This document shows positions 21,647-33,866 of a stretch of 64,000 nt of DNA, in pieces; position 1 is the first letter of the stretch, and every line of letters starts with the position of its first letter. The notes under the pieces are model-generated. The model saw nothing but the letters and a program-made list of their open reading frames with translations. It was not told the DNA's origin and did no database searches. The position numbers and the translations under genes were made by a program. This DNA is from Bemisia tabaci. Taxonomy: Eukaryota > Arthropoda > Insecta > Hemiptera > Aleyrodidae. The stretch covers positions 25,807,577 to 25,871,576 of the forward strand of contig NC_092800.1 of assembly GCF_918797505.1 (NCBI RefSeq), in the 5' to 3' direction.

Positions 21647-22632
21647 CGCCCAAATCTTGATGGCCAATTTACATGCGACTGAAAGTTACTTATGGCCAGA
21701 ATGTTGACTAAGTTATTTAATCCCTCACAGATGGTTTACACCATTGAGAAACTAATGAAAGCTCTAGCCTGCCATAAGAAAAGCTCAACTTGAGTACATA
21801 TAGCTGGTTGTTAGTGTTATTATTTTTGGTCATACCGGGGGAGTGAGGGACAGAGAGTCTGATTACATGAGCTTTTAAGTACTTACAGGAACGTTACAGG
21901 TGAGTCGTCTGTTATTAAACCTTCTCATCTTGAAAATCTTGATCTTGATCTTTGTGGGAACTTGAACTTGGGAAGTTGCCGTGTAAGAGAGAGCCGTTAG
22001 CCGTTGCTTAATGCATTAATGCGCCAAATTGTTACGCACTGTTACCCGGTGGAAATTCCAAAAATCAACACAACTTTTCGAAAATTTCAGCACGAAAACA
22101 CAAAAAAAATCACCACTACATCCGAGAAATTGAATTTTACCATCAGAGCATTACTATTAGATCTAATTTTCGGGGTTTGACGGTTAAAGCATTAACTTCT
22201 CAAAAAAATAACGACTAAGTAAAGTATCAACGATTTTTTCTTCTTTCACCACTGCACAGCCTGAATACAGAGAGCAGCAAAAGCGCTAAATTTAAATTAT
22301 TAATCTCTGACGAAAGGGTGATGCGTGATGATGATGTAAAAAAAGTAAAGAAAATCCCTGCAATCTGAGAAAAATGAATAATATTTAATCCACCTTTAGG
22401 GCCCAGAAAATTCAGGCTGTGGCTGAGATACAAAATGAAATTTTACATATACAAAATCCGTCTTGTCGAATTCACTTTCCGCATGGTATTCCATCGGATC
22501 TTCAAGGGCAATATGTTACAACCCGCAATAATTATCCTATAGAATTCAAAATAAAAAATGTAGAAATTAAACCCGTGATATAATTTTTTTTTTCTCTCTC
22601 AAAATTTCAAAATTATTATTCCTGCTTCTACA
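21647..22632. other. Upstream region of companion gene, unassigned
   Basis: Would contain the promoter and 5' UTR exon of the minus-strand companion gene. I could not identify either. No bounded repeat or terminal inverted repeat matching the 9.4-10.1 kb side was found. Confidence 0.3.
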
Positions 22633-22919
22633 GGGTGATCCAAAAGTCCCTTCCTCCCCCTGTTACTTTTTACCTCACTGAGGTAAAGATTTGAAACTTA
22701 GGGGATGATATTCCTTCATAGGTAACAAAGATATTGTAACAGTTTTGTCTCTGCAGTTAGATATGCGGCTAGGGCGCGGTAACCTGGACCTGTTAGGGAG
22801 TACATGCGCCTGGCGGATAGGCAGCGTGTTTTGCGCAGAGGCGAACTCTCCCATACCCCCCTCTCCCATGGGAGAGTTCGCCTACCCATCCGCCACGCTG
22901 CCTACCCATCAGGCGCATG
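22633..22919. mobile_element. CAGGGT-arm relic plus strong hairpin
   Basis: 22633-22690 begins CAGGGTGATCCAAAAGTCCC, the start of the 15156 palindrome family. At 22803-22919 CATGCGCCTGGCGGATAGGC pairs with its inverse near 22900-22919, and GGCGAACTCTCCCAT pairs with ATGGGAGAGTTCGCC. Confidence 0.5.
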
Positions 22920-22969
22920 CACCCCCACATTTATGTTTGTTCTTTCATAATTTTTTTGTTCATTTCTTA

Positions 22970-23234
22970 TAAATGGAAGGCCTTGTCCACACAGAGATAG
23001 GTTCACGGAACTTAAATTTCGCGCGAAGTTCCGTGAAATTTTGCTATAGTATAGTATTAACAGGGTTTTTGCAAAAAAATGTTTCCAACGCGAGTGAACG
23101 CGCGGCCCCCCCCCCCCCCCTTCGGCACTTCACTTGATGGTTTTTATTGATGTTTCAAAACGAATGAGAAGGGGGCGGCAAAATACAGGCTGCGCGGTCT
23201 ATGGGCGGCAAGTAGGTAAATTTGGCCCTAGGTG
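22970..23234 (+). mobile_element. Truncated copy of composite hAT-like family
   Basis: Matches the right third of the complete copies (GGAAGGCCTTGTCCACACAG, TTCGCGCGAAGTTC, CTTGATGGTTTTTATTGATG) and ends GGTAAATTTGGCCCTAG, the family terminus. The left part is missing. It contains a run of 16 C. Confidence 0.7.
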
Positions 23235-25692
23235 GCCCAATATACATAAGAAAATTGTTTGCGGGAATTTTTTCGGCGTTACTGTCTAGAATTGATTCAT
23301 TATATCAAAAGAGACCCATACTGTCAAGCTTAACCTCATACCGGATGATATTATAACCCTTGCCGGTGGATAGGTCTCTTTCATATCTACATTTTTCAGA
23401 GAAATTTATTTTCCCGAAAATGGGTACTTATGTTTTTGGAAGAAGCTTAAGCCATAACTTGCTTCAGTAGGGAAAAATTTGTAGGAAAAGCCCATCAGTT
23501 AGCGGTGAAACACCGGGATGCGATTTGCAAGGGGTTAATGGGAGGAATGAAGTCTCATATAATATAATTATAGAGGTCTGCGTCCGAAGAAGAAGCTCAA
23601 CATTTGATGGGTGTTTCTAATGTATATTTTTATGCGCTAAGTCCAAAATTGGTGAACACTCCCCACTACAACATCAGAATTTTCCAAAAAATCGAATTTT
23701 CCCGTCCACAAGGATTTTCCAGAAAAAACTCGATTTCTCAGAGACCTTATGAAAAAGAAAAATATTATTTCCGGACATACGCAGAAAAGCACATTAGAAA
23801 CAACTGTGTATATGTTGAGTTTCTCTCTCTAGAAAACTGAATTTTCCCCGGAAAACCAAATTTCTCCGTAAAAATGCGGAAGGTCAACTTTCCAGAAAAT
23901 CCTGATGAAGTTACGAAAAACAGTTAACATTTTTGGACTCAGCGAAAAAATACACCATGCAGATATATCTATTTCATGTCGGACGCTTCTTGCCGGGAAG
24001 TTACCGCTGAGAGGAATAAAAGGGTAAGACATTTTTTAAAAGGATGTTATGGGACTTATCTCGCACCTTTTTCCTGCTGCTGAAGCCGTATATGAAATCA
24101 GTTTTACAAATTCCGAAATTGCCAAATTTAAGTGAACCAATGTTGACCCCTTGAATGGGCCAAAAAACAGAACTATATTAAAAGTAAAATTTGCCCCTGN
24201 NNNNNNNNNNNNNNNNNNNNNNNNNNNNNNNNNNNNNNNNNNNNNNNNNNNNNNNNNNNNNNNNNNNNNNNNNNNNNNNNNNNNNNNNNNNNNNNNNNNN
24301 NNNNNNNNNNNNNNNNNNNNNNNNNNNNNNNNNNNNNNNNNNNNNNNNNNNNNNNNNNNNNNNNNNNNNNNNNNNNNNNNNNNNNNNNNNNNNNNNNNNN
24401 NNNNNNNNNNNNNNNNNNNNNNNNNNNNNNNNNNNNNNNNNNNNNNNNNNNNNNNNNNNNNNNNNNNNNNNNNNNNNNNNNNNNNNNNNNNNNNNNNNNN
24501 NNNNNNNNNNNNNNNNNNNNNNNNNNNNNNNNNNNNNNNNNNNNNNNNNNNNNNNNNNNNNNNNNNNNNNNNNNNNNNNNNNNNNNNNNNNNNNNNNNNN
24601 NNNNNNNNNNNNNNNNNNNNNNNNNNNNNNNNNNNNNNNNNNNNNNNNNNNNNNNNNNNNNNNNNNNNNNNNNNNNNNNNNNNNNNNNNNNNNNNNNNNA
24701 AGTTTTGCTCCCTAATCCTCTCTGAATTGACTGAAAAGACGAAAAAATGCGGACTGAAAACAATTAGAGTACATGTTATAAGCGGAGAAATATTATATCT
24801 CAATCCTTTTACTTAGAAAAGCGATGCCACTCTCTGATTTGTGCGCATATCATGGCAGCCAAAGTTGGAACCAATGTACAACATAAACCCCCAGCCCATT
24901 CGCTCCTAGTATTGGCCCAATGTAACAAACTATCGACTGGCGACAAAGTTCTACAAAGTTCTAGACGTGATTTTGGATTTGATAGTAATTTTTTTCATGG
25001 TCAAACCTCTGAATTGCGTTCGGACTACGAACTGCTGTTGGGTATTTTGCGAAAATTAACCTCTTGAGTGTGCATTATCGTTCCATTTTAAGACCGATAA
25101 ACGTGTTCCTCTGGGTCGGGATTGTTTACATCGCACCAGCTTTGGAGCTCCATGATAGCCAAAAACTGATGGACCAATCAGAGAGCGGCACGGAGATGGC
25201 AATACTCTAACGGGCAGAAAATGATGGATTTATGTGGATTTCCGGCAACCTAGCGGAGCGAATGATAAATGGCCCGGCGCTGATGTCACTGGCACTCGCC
25301 GGTAATCGCGGGAATTAATTGATTGGTTTACAACAAATTACGAAGAGCGCGCTGATGAGTTGCCAAGACAATGATCTCACTCCAGCGCGCCGCGCCGCTG
25401 CTCATGCCGGAAAGTTATGACGGGCAACACCAACACATGCTGATGCGTCGATTGAGCAACACGTTTAAATAAATGCGTAGCTGATGGCTTCATACTGCGG
25501 CTGTGATCCGGCTGACGAATACAGCTAGAGTGTTACATGTGGTTGATGTCAAGATTGTAGGTTTTTGGTACATAAATTGAGGTCATATAGAAAATCTTGG
25601 AGGCTACCCGCGCCATCGTTTCAAGTCGCAGTTCGATGGTTCAATGGAGAATTTGTACGTGTCGGAACTTTTCGACGGCGTAAGTTTGCAAT
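23235..25692. other. Unassigned sequence with 500-N assembly gap
   Basis: 24200-24699 is exactly 500 N, a conventional placeholder, so the real distance is unknown. The flanking sequence holds no recognised gene. A CpG-richer patch occurs at 25130-25420 (TGATGCGTCG, CGCGCCGCGCCGC) with no exon recognised. Confidence 0.6.
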
Positions 25693-25908
25693 CACATAAC
25701 TCGTTTGCGGCGTCTGAAATTATCCGCCTCTATGTTACTTTTTTTAAGGAGAACATATTAGACATCATTCTTAAAGTTTTTGCAGAATTTTCTATCGCAC
25801 GAGAAGAAAAAATCAGGCAGTTTTAAAGTAATTGCCGTCGAGTAGTTTTCCGTTTAAAAAAATAAAAAGTACGACGGATGTCTGCGACATCGCAAACCGA
25901 GTTATGTG
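25693..25908. mobile_element. MITE with CACATAACTCG ends
   Basis: Left CACATAACTCGTTTGCGGCG and right, inverted, CACATAACTCGGTTTGCGAT. The interior resembles the 953-1180 and 2422-2682 elements in opposite orientation (GGCAGACTTCC-like and AGAAGAAAAAATC words). Confidence 0.6.
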
Positions 25909-25970
25909 TTTGGCCGACTTACACCGCGTTTTGATAAAATTTTAATGTTATATAAAAAGTGTTATGTCTT

Positions 25971-26273
25971 CATGAGAAAAAAAGGAGGTGTTTGCATCTT
26001 GAGGATTGTTTACCCTGTGATGTAGGTCGGCACAACATGGCGTCAATATACCAGCAAAGTCCGGAATTCGAAGTATGAAATACGGACCATAACGTATGAT
26101 TTTTTCGCCTAAATCAACTCATGATATATTTTCAAACTTTTAATATAAAATTACTTCTTTCAATAAACTACACTATTCCCAAGAAAATCGATGATAAAAA
26201 TCGTCCTTGCCGACCTACGTCATCAAAAAAATCCAAGATGCCCGAAATGCAATAAACCTTTTTTTTCTCTATG
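25971..26273. mobile_element. Longer relative of 6889-7064 hairpin MITE
   Basis: Starts CATGAGAAAAAAAGGAGGTG and ends TTTTTTCTCTATG. The right arm keeps GACCTACGTCATCAAAAAAA and TCCAAGATGCCCGAAATGC. The middle (about 150 bp) is absent from the 176-bp copy. Confidence 0.75.
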
Positions 26274-26532
26274 GGGTAATGGGGGTATGCTAACTCTGAG
26301 GAATACGAGAGTAAAGTGAGCTATGCGCACACATGCATAGTTTGCAAGCATTTTTTATTAAAACGGTGTTTTTCTTAGACTAATTTTACGTAAGTAAAAG
26401 GAGGAAAGAAAGTGTTAGAGGTATGACGTTGTGTCATTGCGCAATGCAAAAATAAATAAATACATTTTTTAAAAAAAACTCTAAAATTTTAAATTTTTCG
26501 AAAAAACAGACTTTTAAAACTTCCGAAGAACT

Positions 26533-27160
26533 CAGTGGGCTGCCTGTTGCATTGCAAGAGATACAGCCGTGCGAATAGACTTTTAGGGTTAAATGACACG
26601 AAAATTACGATGGTCACATTAAAAAAGTCTGTAATACACTCCTTACTGCGCAATTTTGCGTTGTTAGGAACGCGGTCTTCTTTCAATTTCCCGCTCTGGG
26701 GGCAGTTTTCTAACGAACAATTCACGCGCAACTCGGCTATTTCCGCCTCAAACTAAATGACAAAACATAACCTAAAATCGAGCTCGAGACATCGTGAAAT
26801 GAAATGTAGAAGGATTGCGTTGATATTTAAAAGTTGATCGATTTGGTTACCGCATAAAGCGTATATGGACCACTATAGGAATCACGTTGGTTTGTAAACA
26901 AACTGAAGGAAAAAATAACAACAACAACGACTCAGCATCTTCCGGAAATCACCGAGCCCGCCGTTTGCTCGTTTCCGTGATTAGAAAACTGCCCCCAGAC
27001 GCGGGAAATTTGAAAAAGCGCGTTCCTAACAACGCAAATTGCGCAGTAAGGAGTTATTTCAGACTTTTTTAATGTGACCATCGTAATTTTCGTGTCATGT
27101 AACCTCTAAAAAATCTATTTCGGCGCGGATGTATCTCTTGCATTGCCACAGGCCCCATTG
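26533..27160. mobile_element. Foldback element, about 630 bp
   Basis: Arms of about 220 bp. The left has TTGCAAGAGATACAGCC, GACACGAAAATTACGATGGT, TTGCGTTGTTAGGAACGCGG and CTGGGGGCAGTTTTCTAA; the right has the inverse of each in reverse order. Ends are CAGTGGGC and, inverted, CAATGGGG. A decayed relative is at 59566-60127. Confidence 0.8.
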
Positions 27161-27975
27161 CCGAAAAAGATATTACTTCTCACCGGTGAAGAATGATTTT
27201 ATGAACGAGCGAGCTTAAAACCAGGCGAGACAAGGGATAGAATTTACGTAGTTTCCCTAGAATGCGAGGAAAGCAGGAGAATCCGCAAGAGCTGTCAATA
27301 ATACTGAGTCTGCTAAGGTCAAGAATTTCTCTGACGCCTACTGAAATCCCTCAAAAATTTCGTATAATCACCCGACGATTTAAAATTTCACAGATTTTTT
27401 CCACGGATTTAACGCACAAATCCTGTTGTAATAAAGTTATATCCATATATATACAATCCGGCCGCGCCGACTGCCCTACCTTTAACGACTTGCGATTTTT
27501 CCCCCGGGGATTCCAACCTCAAAACTAGCTTTGTAGATCACTGCGGTCATACTTTAACGTTGACAATCATTGTGCATTACATCACTCGTTACATAGAATC
27601 AGAGGTTACTCATTTTGAAAATATTTGGAATAATATCTGTTGATTTGTTTCCGCGTCTGAGCAGAGAAAAACAGTTTTGCGGACATAATTTGATCGTGGC
27701 ATAACATTGAATCCCATGTCTACCTCAACGGCGCCTGTCTTCGACCGACAGATTTTTATATATTCATTTGCCGTTATTGGATGACTGTGCGTTGGGTGTT
27801 GGTTTTGAATTTCTTGGCAGGATGGTACCGTTATTGTTCAGTGAATCAGTTATGCACACCTCGTTTAACAAGTAGTCTCTTGTTTCGCAGTGCTAAGTGG
27901 TTCGATAGGTAATTTATACTCTGTGTAATCTATATATTCAAGAAATGAGGCGATTTCTTGTACCAATGAGATCTA
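27161..27975. other. Unassigned intron sequence
   Basis: No gene or bounded repeat recognised. Confidence 0.3.
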
Positions 27976-27983
27976 GGTATCTA

Positions 27984-28805
27984 CATGGCCGGATTTACCT
28001 ACTTGCCGCCCACGGGCCGCCGGTATCTTGCCGCCCTCTTCTCATTCATTTTGAAAAATCAATAAAAACCATCAAGTGAACGTGCCGGAGGGAGAAGGGT
28101 GCATAAGACGCGTTCACTCGTGTTGGACACATTTTTTGCGTAAGCCCTGTCAACACTACTAGCAAAAGTTCACGGAACTTCGCGCGAAAGTACAGTTCCG
28201 TAAACCTATCTCTGTGGGGACAAGGTCTTTCATTTGTAAGAAATGAACTAAAAAATTAAGAAAGAACAAACATAAATGTAGTTTAATAATTTTAACTTCC
28301 GCCGCCGTGCTGCGCTGACCACACTGTGTTTGGCGCAATGCGTGAAGTATTCATGTAGTCTTGTAGGCACTGTGCGTTTCACGCCGCGCCGACCGCTGTT
28401 GACCGTACTGTGTTTGGCGCAATGCGTGAAGTATTCATGCAGTCTCGTAGGCGCTAATATGTGTTACATGCCGACCGCCGCGTCGAGGGCTTCTCCTTTT
28501 CATCTCAAGTCCTCGTCATCATTTCTTTTTGCGCCGCGCCGCTCCAGGCCAAATAACGTGTTTGGTTTCTCTCTTAACTCAACTAATTAAAGGTGCGCAG
28601 TCTTTTGTATCACCGCAATACGACAAAATTAGAAATTAATGAACTCTCAGGAAATGAGAGATTGTGTCACCTTTTCTTGTTTGTAATTTTTTTCTGAATC
28701 CGATTTTTTTGTACCTGCATTTAAAAAAATTGCAAAATTTCCGCCCCCTAATTTTGCCGCCATATGGGCTGCGGCCCATGTGGCCACCCCCTTAATCCGG
28801 CCCTG
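27984..28805 (-). mobile_element. Complete composite hAT-like non-autonomous element, 822 bp
   Basis: Ends CATGGCCGGATT and, inverted, CAGGGCCGGATT, flanked by the perfect 8-bp duplication GGTATCTA (27976-27983 and 28806-28813). That duplication length fits the hAT superfamily. The interior carries direct repeats of about 67-86 bp containing GCAATGCGTGAAGTATTCATG and TCTTGTAGGC. No transposase. The same family, opposite orientation, occurs at 29794-30924 and 33867-34946. Confidence 0.88.
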
Positions 28806-28813
28806 GGTATCTA

Positions 28814-29219
28814 CCTGACGTATTTTCACGAAATTGGTTTTTCGAGTGCTGCAACGAGTAAGATGATTTGCTGCGCCGTGCTCTCAGTTAACCGTAGGTT
28901 GATTTACATTCCTGGCTGGATTTTTATCTATCTATTTATCAAAAAACATACGAATATGTTGAGATGCGCGCTCGAGTTTTTCTTGAGATGACCATTAACT
29001 GACTTAGCCGCAATCGTCAATCTTAGATCGGAAATGGTACGGGCCGTAGTCCACATGTTCAGGGCGACAACGCTGTGATATATTAAAAATCAAAGCATGA
29101 TTTGGAAAATTGGTAAATTCGCGATAAAAGCCAGAAATAGTTTACCTCATCGGCAGAATAGGCAACGCTAGCCTTGTAATCAGTGTCAAATGCGAGGAAC
29201 ACTTATACAAATTTTATTT
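28814..29219. other. Unassigned intron sequence
   Basis: No gene or bounded repeat recognised. Confidence 0.3.
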
Positions 29220-29590
29220 TCAACTCCTAGATGCAACTCTTCGGGCTCCATGGATGTCCGTTTTGCATACGCACGCAACAGAAGGCGTTTTGACAGTCCA
29301 GGCACTGGCACTCGCCACTTCACCTCGACGCACAGTGGATCGAGTCAATAGGAGAGGTCGGACACAATTTGGAAACTTTAAACGCTTATAACTCCGTTTA
29401 TACAAAACTTTGGGGTTCTAAAAGTGGTTCCATTGGTTGTCTCGTGAAATTCTCTACCTTAGGCACCCCATGAAATGTAAAATGTGACGAAATAAACATC
29501 AAAATTTGCAGTTGTAATCAAAAATTTCATGTCCGACCTCTCTAATGACTCGATCTACTATGCGGCGGCGCAGCGCCAACGGTGGGTTTT
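29220..29590. mobile_element. One arm of the 41750-42707 foldback family
   Basis: Shares CTCCATGGATGTCCGTTTTGCATACGC-type sequence, AGGCGTTTTGACAGTCCAGG, GTGGATCGAGTCAAT, GGAAACTTTAAACGCTTATA and TTTCATGTCCGACC with the arms at 41750-42707 and 40690-40925. Confidence 0.65.
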
Positions 29591-29793
29591 ACTGCGAGAT
29601 TCGAAATGGCAGAGCGCTTTTAAGTTTTTCCTTTATACTACAAAGATATCTCTCAGGTACGAATAGTTGCGCAAATGAGCGTGGGCGTAGGATGTAAGTA
29701 TCTTTCATGCTTTAGTTTCGAGAATTATTTGAAGAGGATATATTCATGCCTAAGAGATGTCTTATAAAAATGAGGAATTGAAGGCACTCTGTG

Positions 29794-30924
29794 AAGGGTC
29801 GGATTCAGGGGGTGGCCACATGGGCCACGGCCCATGGCGGCAAATTTAGGGGGAGACAAATTTTGAAATTTTTTTTAAATAAGGGTATAAAAAAAATCAG
29901 ATTCAGAAAAAAAATTACAAACGAGAAGAGACGACAAAATATCTCATGTCCTGAGAGTAAAGTAATTTCTAACTTTGTCGTCTTTCGGTTATACAAGAGA
30001 CAGCACCTTTAATTAGTCCAGTTAGGAGAGAAACTAAACACGCAATGTGGCCTGGAACGGTGCGGCGCAGAGAGCAATAATGACGAGGACTTGAGATGAA
30101 AAAGAGAAGCCCTCGGCGCGCAAGGCGGTCGGCATGTAACACATATCAGCGCCTACAAGATTGCATGAATACTTCACGCATTGCGTCAAACACAGTGCAA
30201 TCAGCGGCAGTCGGCGTGAAACGCATAGCGCCTACAAGACTGTATGAATACTTCACGCATTGCGTCAAAAACAGTGCGGTCAGCGTGAAACGCGTAGCGC
30301 CTACAAGACTGGATAAATGGATTGCATTTTGCAAAAAGGAACCAGAGGTATTGCCATGTTGCTAAGATTGTGCGACTTCACCCTTTGCAATATAATTACT
30401 GTAATCATGCAAAAATATGAAATTTACATGGTAATTTTGGTCTTAAATTTACAGTTTTTAGCGTGTGAAATAGAAAATGTTTATGGATGACTACGTTTTT
30501 CTTCCAAGACAAGAGAAGTTGCACTATCTTAGCAACATTGCAATGCTCTTGGTTCCTTTTTGCATAATGCAGTCCAAATAATTCACGCATTGTGCCAAAC
30601 ACAGTGCGGTCAGCGCGGCGCGATGGCGGAAGTTTTAATTATTAAACCACATTTCTGTTTGCTCTTTCATAACTTTTTAGTTCCTTTCTTATAAGTGGAG
30701 GGCCTTATCCACACAGAGATAGGTTTACGGAATAACTTAACTTTCGCGCGAAGTACGTGAACTTTTGCCAGTAGTATTGACAGGGAAAGGGATTTCACAA
30801 AAAATGTGTCCAACACGAGGAAACGCGTATTATACACCCTGCCCCTACCGGCACGTTCACTTGATAGTTTTTATTGATGCTTCAAAACGAGTGAGAAGGG
30901 CAAGTATAGGTAAACCCGGCCCTG
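29794..30924 (+). mobile_element. Composite hAT-like element with nested insertion, 1131 bp
   Basis: Left end AAGGGTCGGATT and right end GGCCCTG correspond to the ends of 27984-28805. Flanks ACTCTGTG (29786-29793) and ACTCTGTC (30925-30932) agree at 7 of 8 positions as an aged duplication. Internal minisatellite units start at about 30149, 30228 and 30295 (AGCGCCTACAAGA). It is longer than its sibling because of the insertion at 30312-30573. Confidence 0.82.
30312..30573. mobile_element. MITE nested in hAT-like element, 262 bp
   Basis: Inverted ends about GGATTGCATTTTGCAAAAAG and, on the other strand, GGACTGCATTATGCAAAAAG, continuing as GAACCA and AGCAACATTGCAATG-type arms. It interrupts a minisatellite unit of the surrounding element. 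A sibling is at 42790-43047. Confidence 0.75.
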
Positions 30925-31079
30925 ACTCTGTCATTTTAGATCCCCGAAAAAAAGCGCGCAGCAATCTGATAAGAGACTTTCCCAGAAGTTGGGCATGTAA
31001 TTTTTGTCTGAAACTGCTAAGTTCGATGTGAATTTTGTCACATTATGCATTGTATGGGGTGCTCCTTGAGCGAAATTTT

Positions 31080-31320
31080 ACTAGAATATCAACGAGCCCA
31101 CTTCTAAAAACTCTACGTTCCGTATCAACATCGATATGAGCTTTTAATGTTTTCACATTTGTCCGACTCCCCTCGTTGACTCACTCCACTGAACGCTGCT
31201 GGTGAGGCGGCCAGTGTCTGAAGTCAAAACGCCTTCACATCTGTGCGTATGCAACACGGACATCCATGGAGCCCGAATAGTTGTATCCAGGCGTTGTAAT
31301 GAGATTCGTATAGTATCCGG
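31080..31320. mobile_element. Arm fragment of the 41750-42707 foldback family
   Basis: Contains GTGTCTGAAGTCAAAACGCC, TATGCAACACGGACATCCAT and AGTTGTATCCAGGCGTTGTA, which match the inverse of the left arm of 41750-42707. Confidence 0.6.
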
Positions 31321-32029
31321 CGCATGCGAAACTAATTAATTAAGGCTTCAATTACACCGTAACTTAATTCCGGCGCTGTCTATTGTGCCGATAAAGTAAA
31401 CCATCACTGTTTTAATCGCGACTTATCGCGCTTTATTTTCCCAATGATATATGCACTTTTACGAATGAGCCAGAAGTTGTATTTCCTAATGAACCACTAG
31501 ACAAGGTACGAAGTTAAGCACTCTGATACACGTTCCTCAACCAAAATTTCACGTAAAACACGATGCGTTCGAAAAAAATTAACTGCAATTCACTCCTAGC
31601 CAAGATAATTTATGTTCCTTGACGCGTGAATTCAAACCACTCTCTAATGAAAACGCAATGGTCTACGTGAGTCAAATCGCGCGGTAAACGTTACCATGTC
31701 ATTAGAGATCTGAAAACCTCAATCTTGACACTTTGGATCAGCTATAGCAGATTGTTTACACTTTAAACAATATCGGGCGAGGAAAAAACAGGGATCGATT
31801 GAGAAGCCTGCCAAATCGATGTAACGCGCGATTTTACCCACGTAGAGTATAGCAATTATTATGTGTATATTGTTTTATTATGTAGTATATTGTGACCGGC
31901 CAATTCAAATTTCCGGTAGCCAATGTAAAATAGAAACGTTAATATCTTTAATAGAAGTTGATTCCAGTAATATTTGATGTGAGAATCGTGTTCTACGGAA
32001 AATTCTGATTACGGAATATATATCAGAAT
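31321..32029. other. Unassigned intron sequence
   Basis: No gene or bounded repeat recognised. Confidence 0.3.
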
Positions 32030-32458
32030 GCTTAAGTGTGGTTTCACGATAACTGGAATAGTTTTGTCGCCGTAACAGACAACACATTTTTTGGTCATAT
32101 GTATGTTTAGTAGTAATGATAATCATGCGAGCTTTTTCGCATTAATTTTCAAAGGGTTACGAATTATAACGCTTTCTAATGATGTATTGCTCTACTTCTC
32201 AATTAATAGTATGTAAATTCCGAAAATAAGCCGTCTGTTACGCAGTCACAGCGTAACAGACATCACTTTTTCGGCAATTTATGTATTAAAACTGAAAATT
32301 AGAGCGATAAATCATTGAAAAGCGTTATAACACGCAACCCTGTGTAGATTAATGCAAAAAAATTCGAGTGATTATCATTACTACTAAAAATAACCGAAAA
32401 ATTTATTGTCTGTTACGGCGACAAAACGATTCCATTTATCGTGAAACCACCCTTAAAT
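32030..32458. mobile_element. Foldback element, about 429 bp
   Basis: Left GTGGTTTCACGATAACTGGA and GTTTTGTCGCCGTAACAGAC pair with their inverses near 32407-32452. A second, central hairpin is formed by GTCTGTTACG and CGTAACAGAC (32232-32262), so the same CTGTTACG word occurs four times. Confidence 0.8.
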
Positions 32459-32958
32459 TCGTACCTCGTCCAGTGGTCCATCTGAAAATTGTGTCCAATT
32501 CGCGCTCCGACAATACTTTTTTCGTGTCCTAGTCGATGCTGGTAATTTCCCACGACGCCATACGGGGATGGCAGGGATAATTGTTTGAGAAACGGACAAA
32601 TTCGGCGGGTGTTTTAACGAGATCAGACGGCATCCGGGGTTGCTCTGCGGTAGGCAACGTTGCCAGATCGGCGTTTGAACTGCCCTTCCGAATGGCCCTC
32701 TTCTGGGGGATAATTAATATAGATTATTCGCGGAAACATGACGACGGGATGCAGACGGGACGGTCCAGGGTCCCTCGGCCTCGAGCGGTTGCGGCTGCGG
32801 GGGCAACGGAACGTAACGGAGGAATCCTTAACATGCACCACTGCACCCACTGCACCCCCGTTGACGAGCTACTGCCACCTTGCCCAGGCAGGACCGCTCA
32901 CCCTCCAGTTATCGCAACGATTTCTCGACGCATTCCCCGAGTTATCACGCGAGCTATC

Positions 32959-33211
32959 CTGTCGTGCTAAGGAAGAACGCCGTATGAACCTTCAGGTGTT
33001 GCCAAATTTCCTTTGATTAAAACCGAATTTCCTGGGAAAATTGCGAATATCATTTTCCAAAATTTTCAGACAATTTTGTACGCAATTTAATCTAAAATAT
33101 CTGAAAATTTCAAAGAAAAATATGCATGAATGTGGTCGAAAATGCACATTTTATCGAGGGAAATTTGGCAACTCTCGAATGTTCATACGGCGTTCTTCCT
33201 TAGCACGGCAG
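32959..33211. mobile_element. MITE with CTGYCGTGCTAAGG ends, 253 bp
   Basis: Ends CTGTCGTGCTAAGGAAGAAC and, inverted, CTGCCGTGCTAAGGAAGAAC, continuing GCCGTATGA, and TTGCCAAATTTCC in both arms. TATC lies directly outside each end. The second copy, 45783-46038, is also bounded by TATC on both sides. Confidence 0.85.
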
Positions 33212-33866
33212 TATCGTTCCGGTTTCTGCCTCGGGGGGAGGCTTTTGAAATCGCAAAACATGCGCGTAAAACAAAGACCGCGCGGAAAAAAAACCGTAAG
33301 GAAATTTGGACCGCGTTTAGGAGAGAGGAACCAAGCCACGTAAGGTATCGCCAAATTTAACTGGGGAATTTAATTTTTACCTACTAGAAAGCATTCGTGC
33401 GTATTCCTTGAAAATTTTATGGAATTTGCTTTGTACTATGAAAAAAAATCGTTGAAATCTGAACGAGAATCCGCACAACCGTTTTCATGTAAAAATTGAA
33501 TTGCCCAATGGGCCTGTTGCAAACTTTTGCCAGAGCAAAAATAAGAATTGCTTTGTACTATGCAGAAAATGCACTAAAATTTGCACCAAAATCTGCGCTA
33601 ACGTTCTCATATAAAAAATGAAACTGCCCGATTAAATTTGGCAATAACTGATGTGGCTTGGTTCCTCCCTGATTAAAGCGATCCATTTTATATTGGACCT
33701 TTTTCATTTTCGAGGGCTTGCTCATTTGAGAGAAATGAGCTCACCGATAAACTGAATAGATCCGTTTGCGGCAAAATTCGTCTTACTATGCAAAAAAGAA
33801 AAGCTGTAGAACAGTAAGTGCGTATAAATTTACGTCATTACCGACAGAACAGCAGTAAGTAAGCAT

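Noticed and set aside
9400..22640. CAGGGT motifs at 9466 and 22633 as terminal repeats of the two-gene unit
   Set aside because: They are in the same orientation, not inverted, and belong to the 15156 palindrome family.
24036..24816. Long open frames across 24200-24699
   Set aside because: They consist of the 500-N assembly gap.
32581..32970. Plus-strand open frame of 129 codons next to a MITE
   Set aside because: GC-rich low-information sequence that runs into the MITE end at 32959; no domain or splice sites.
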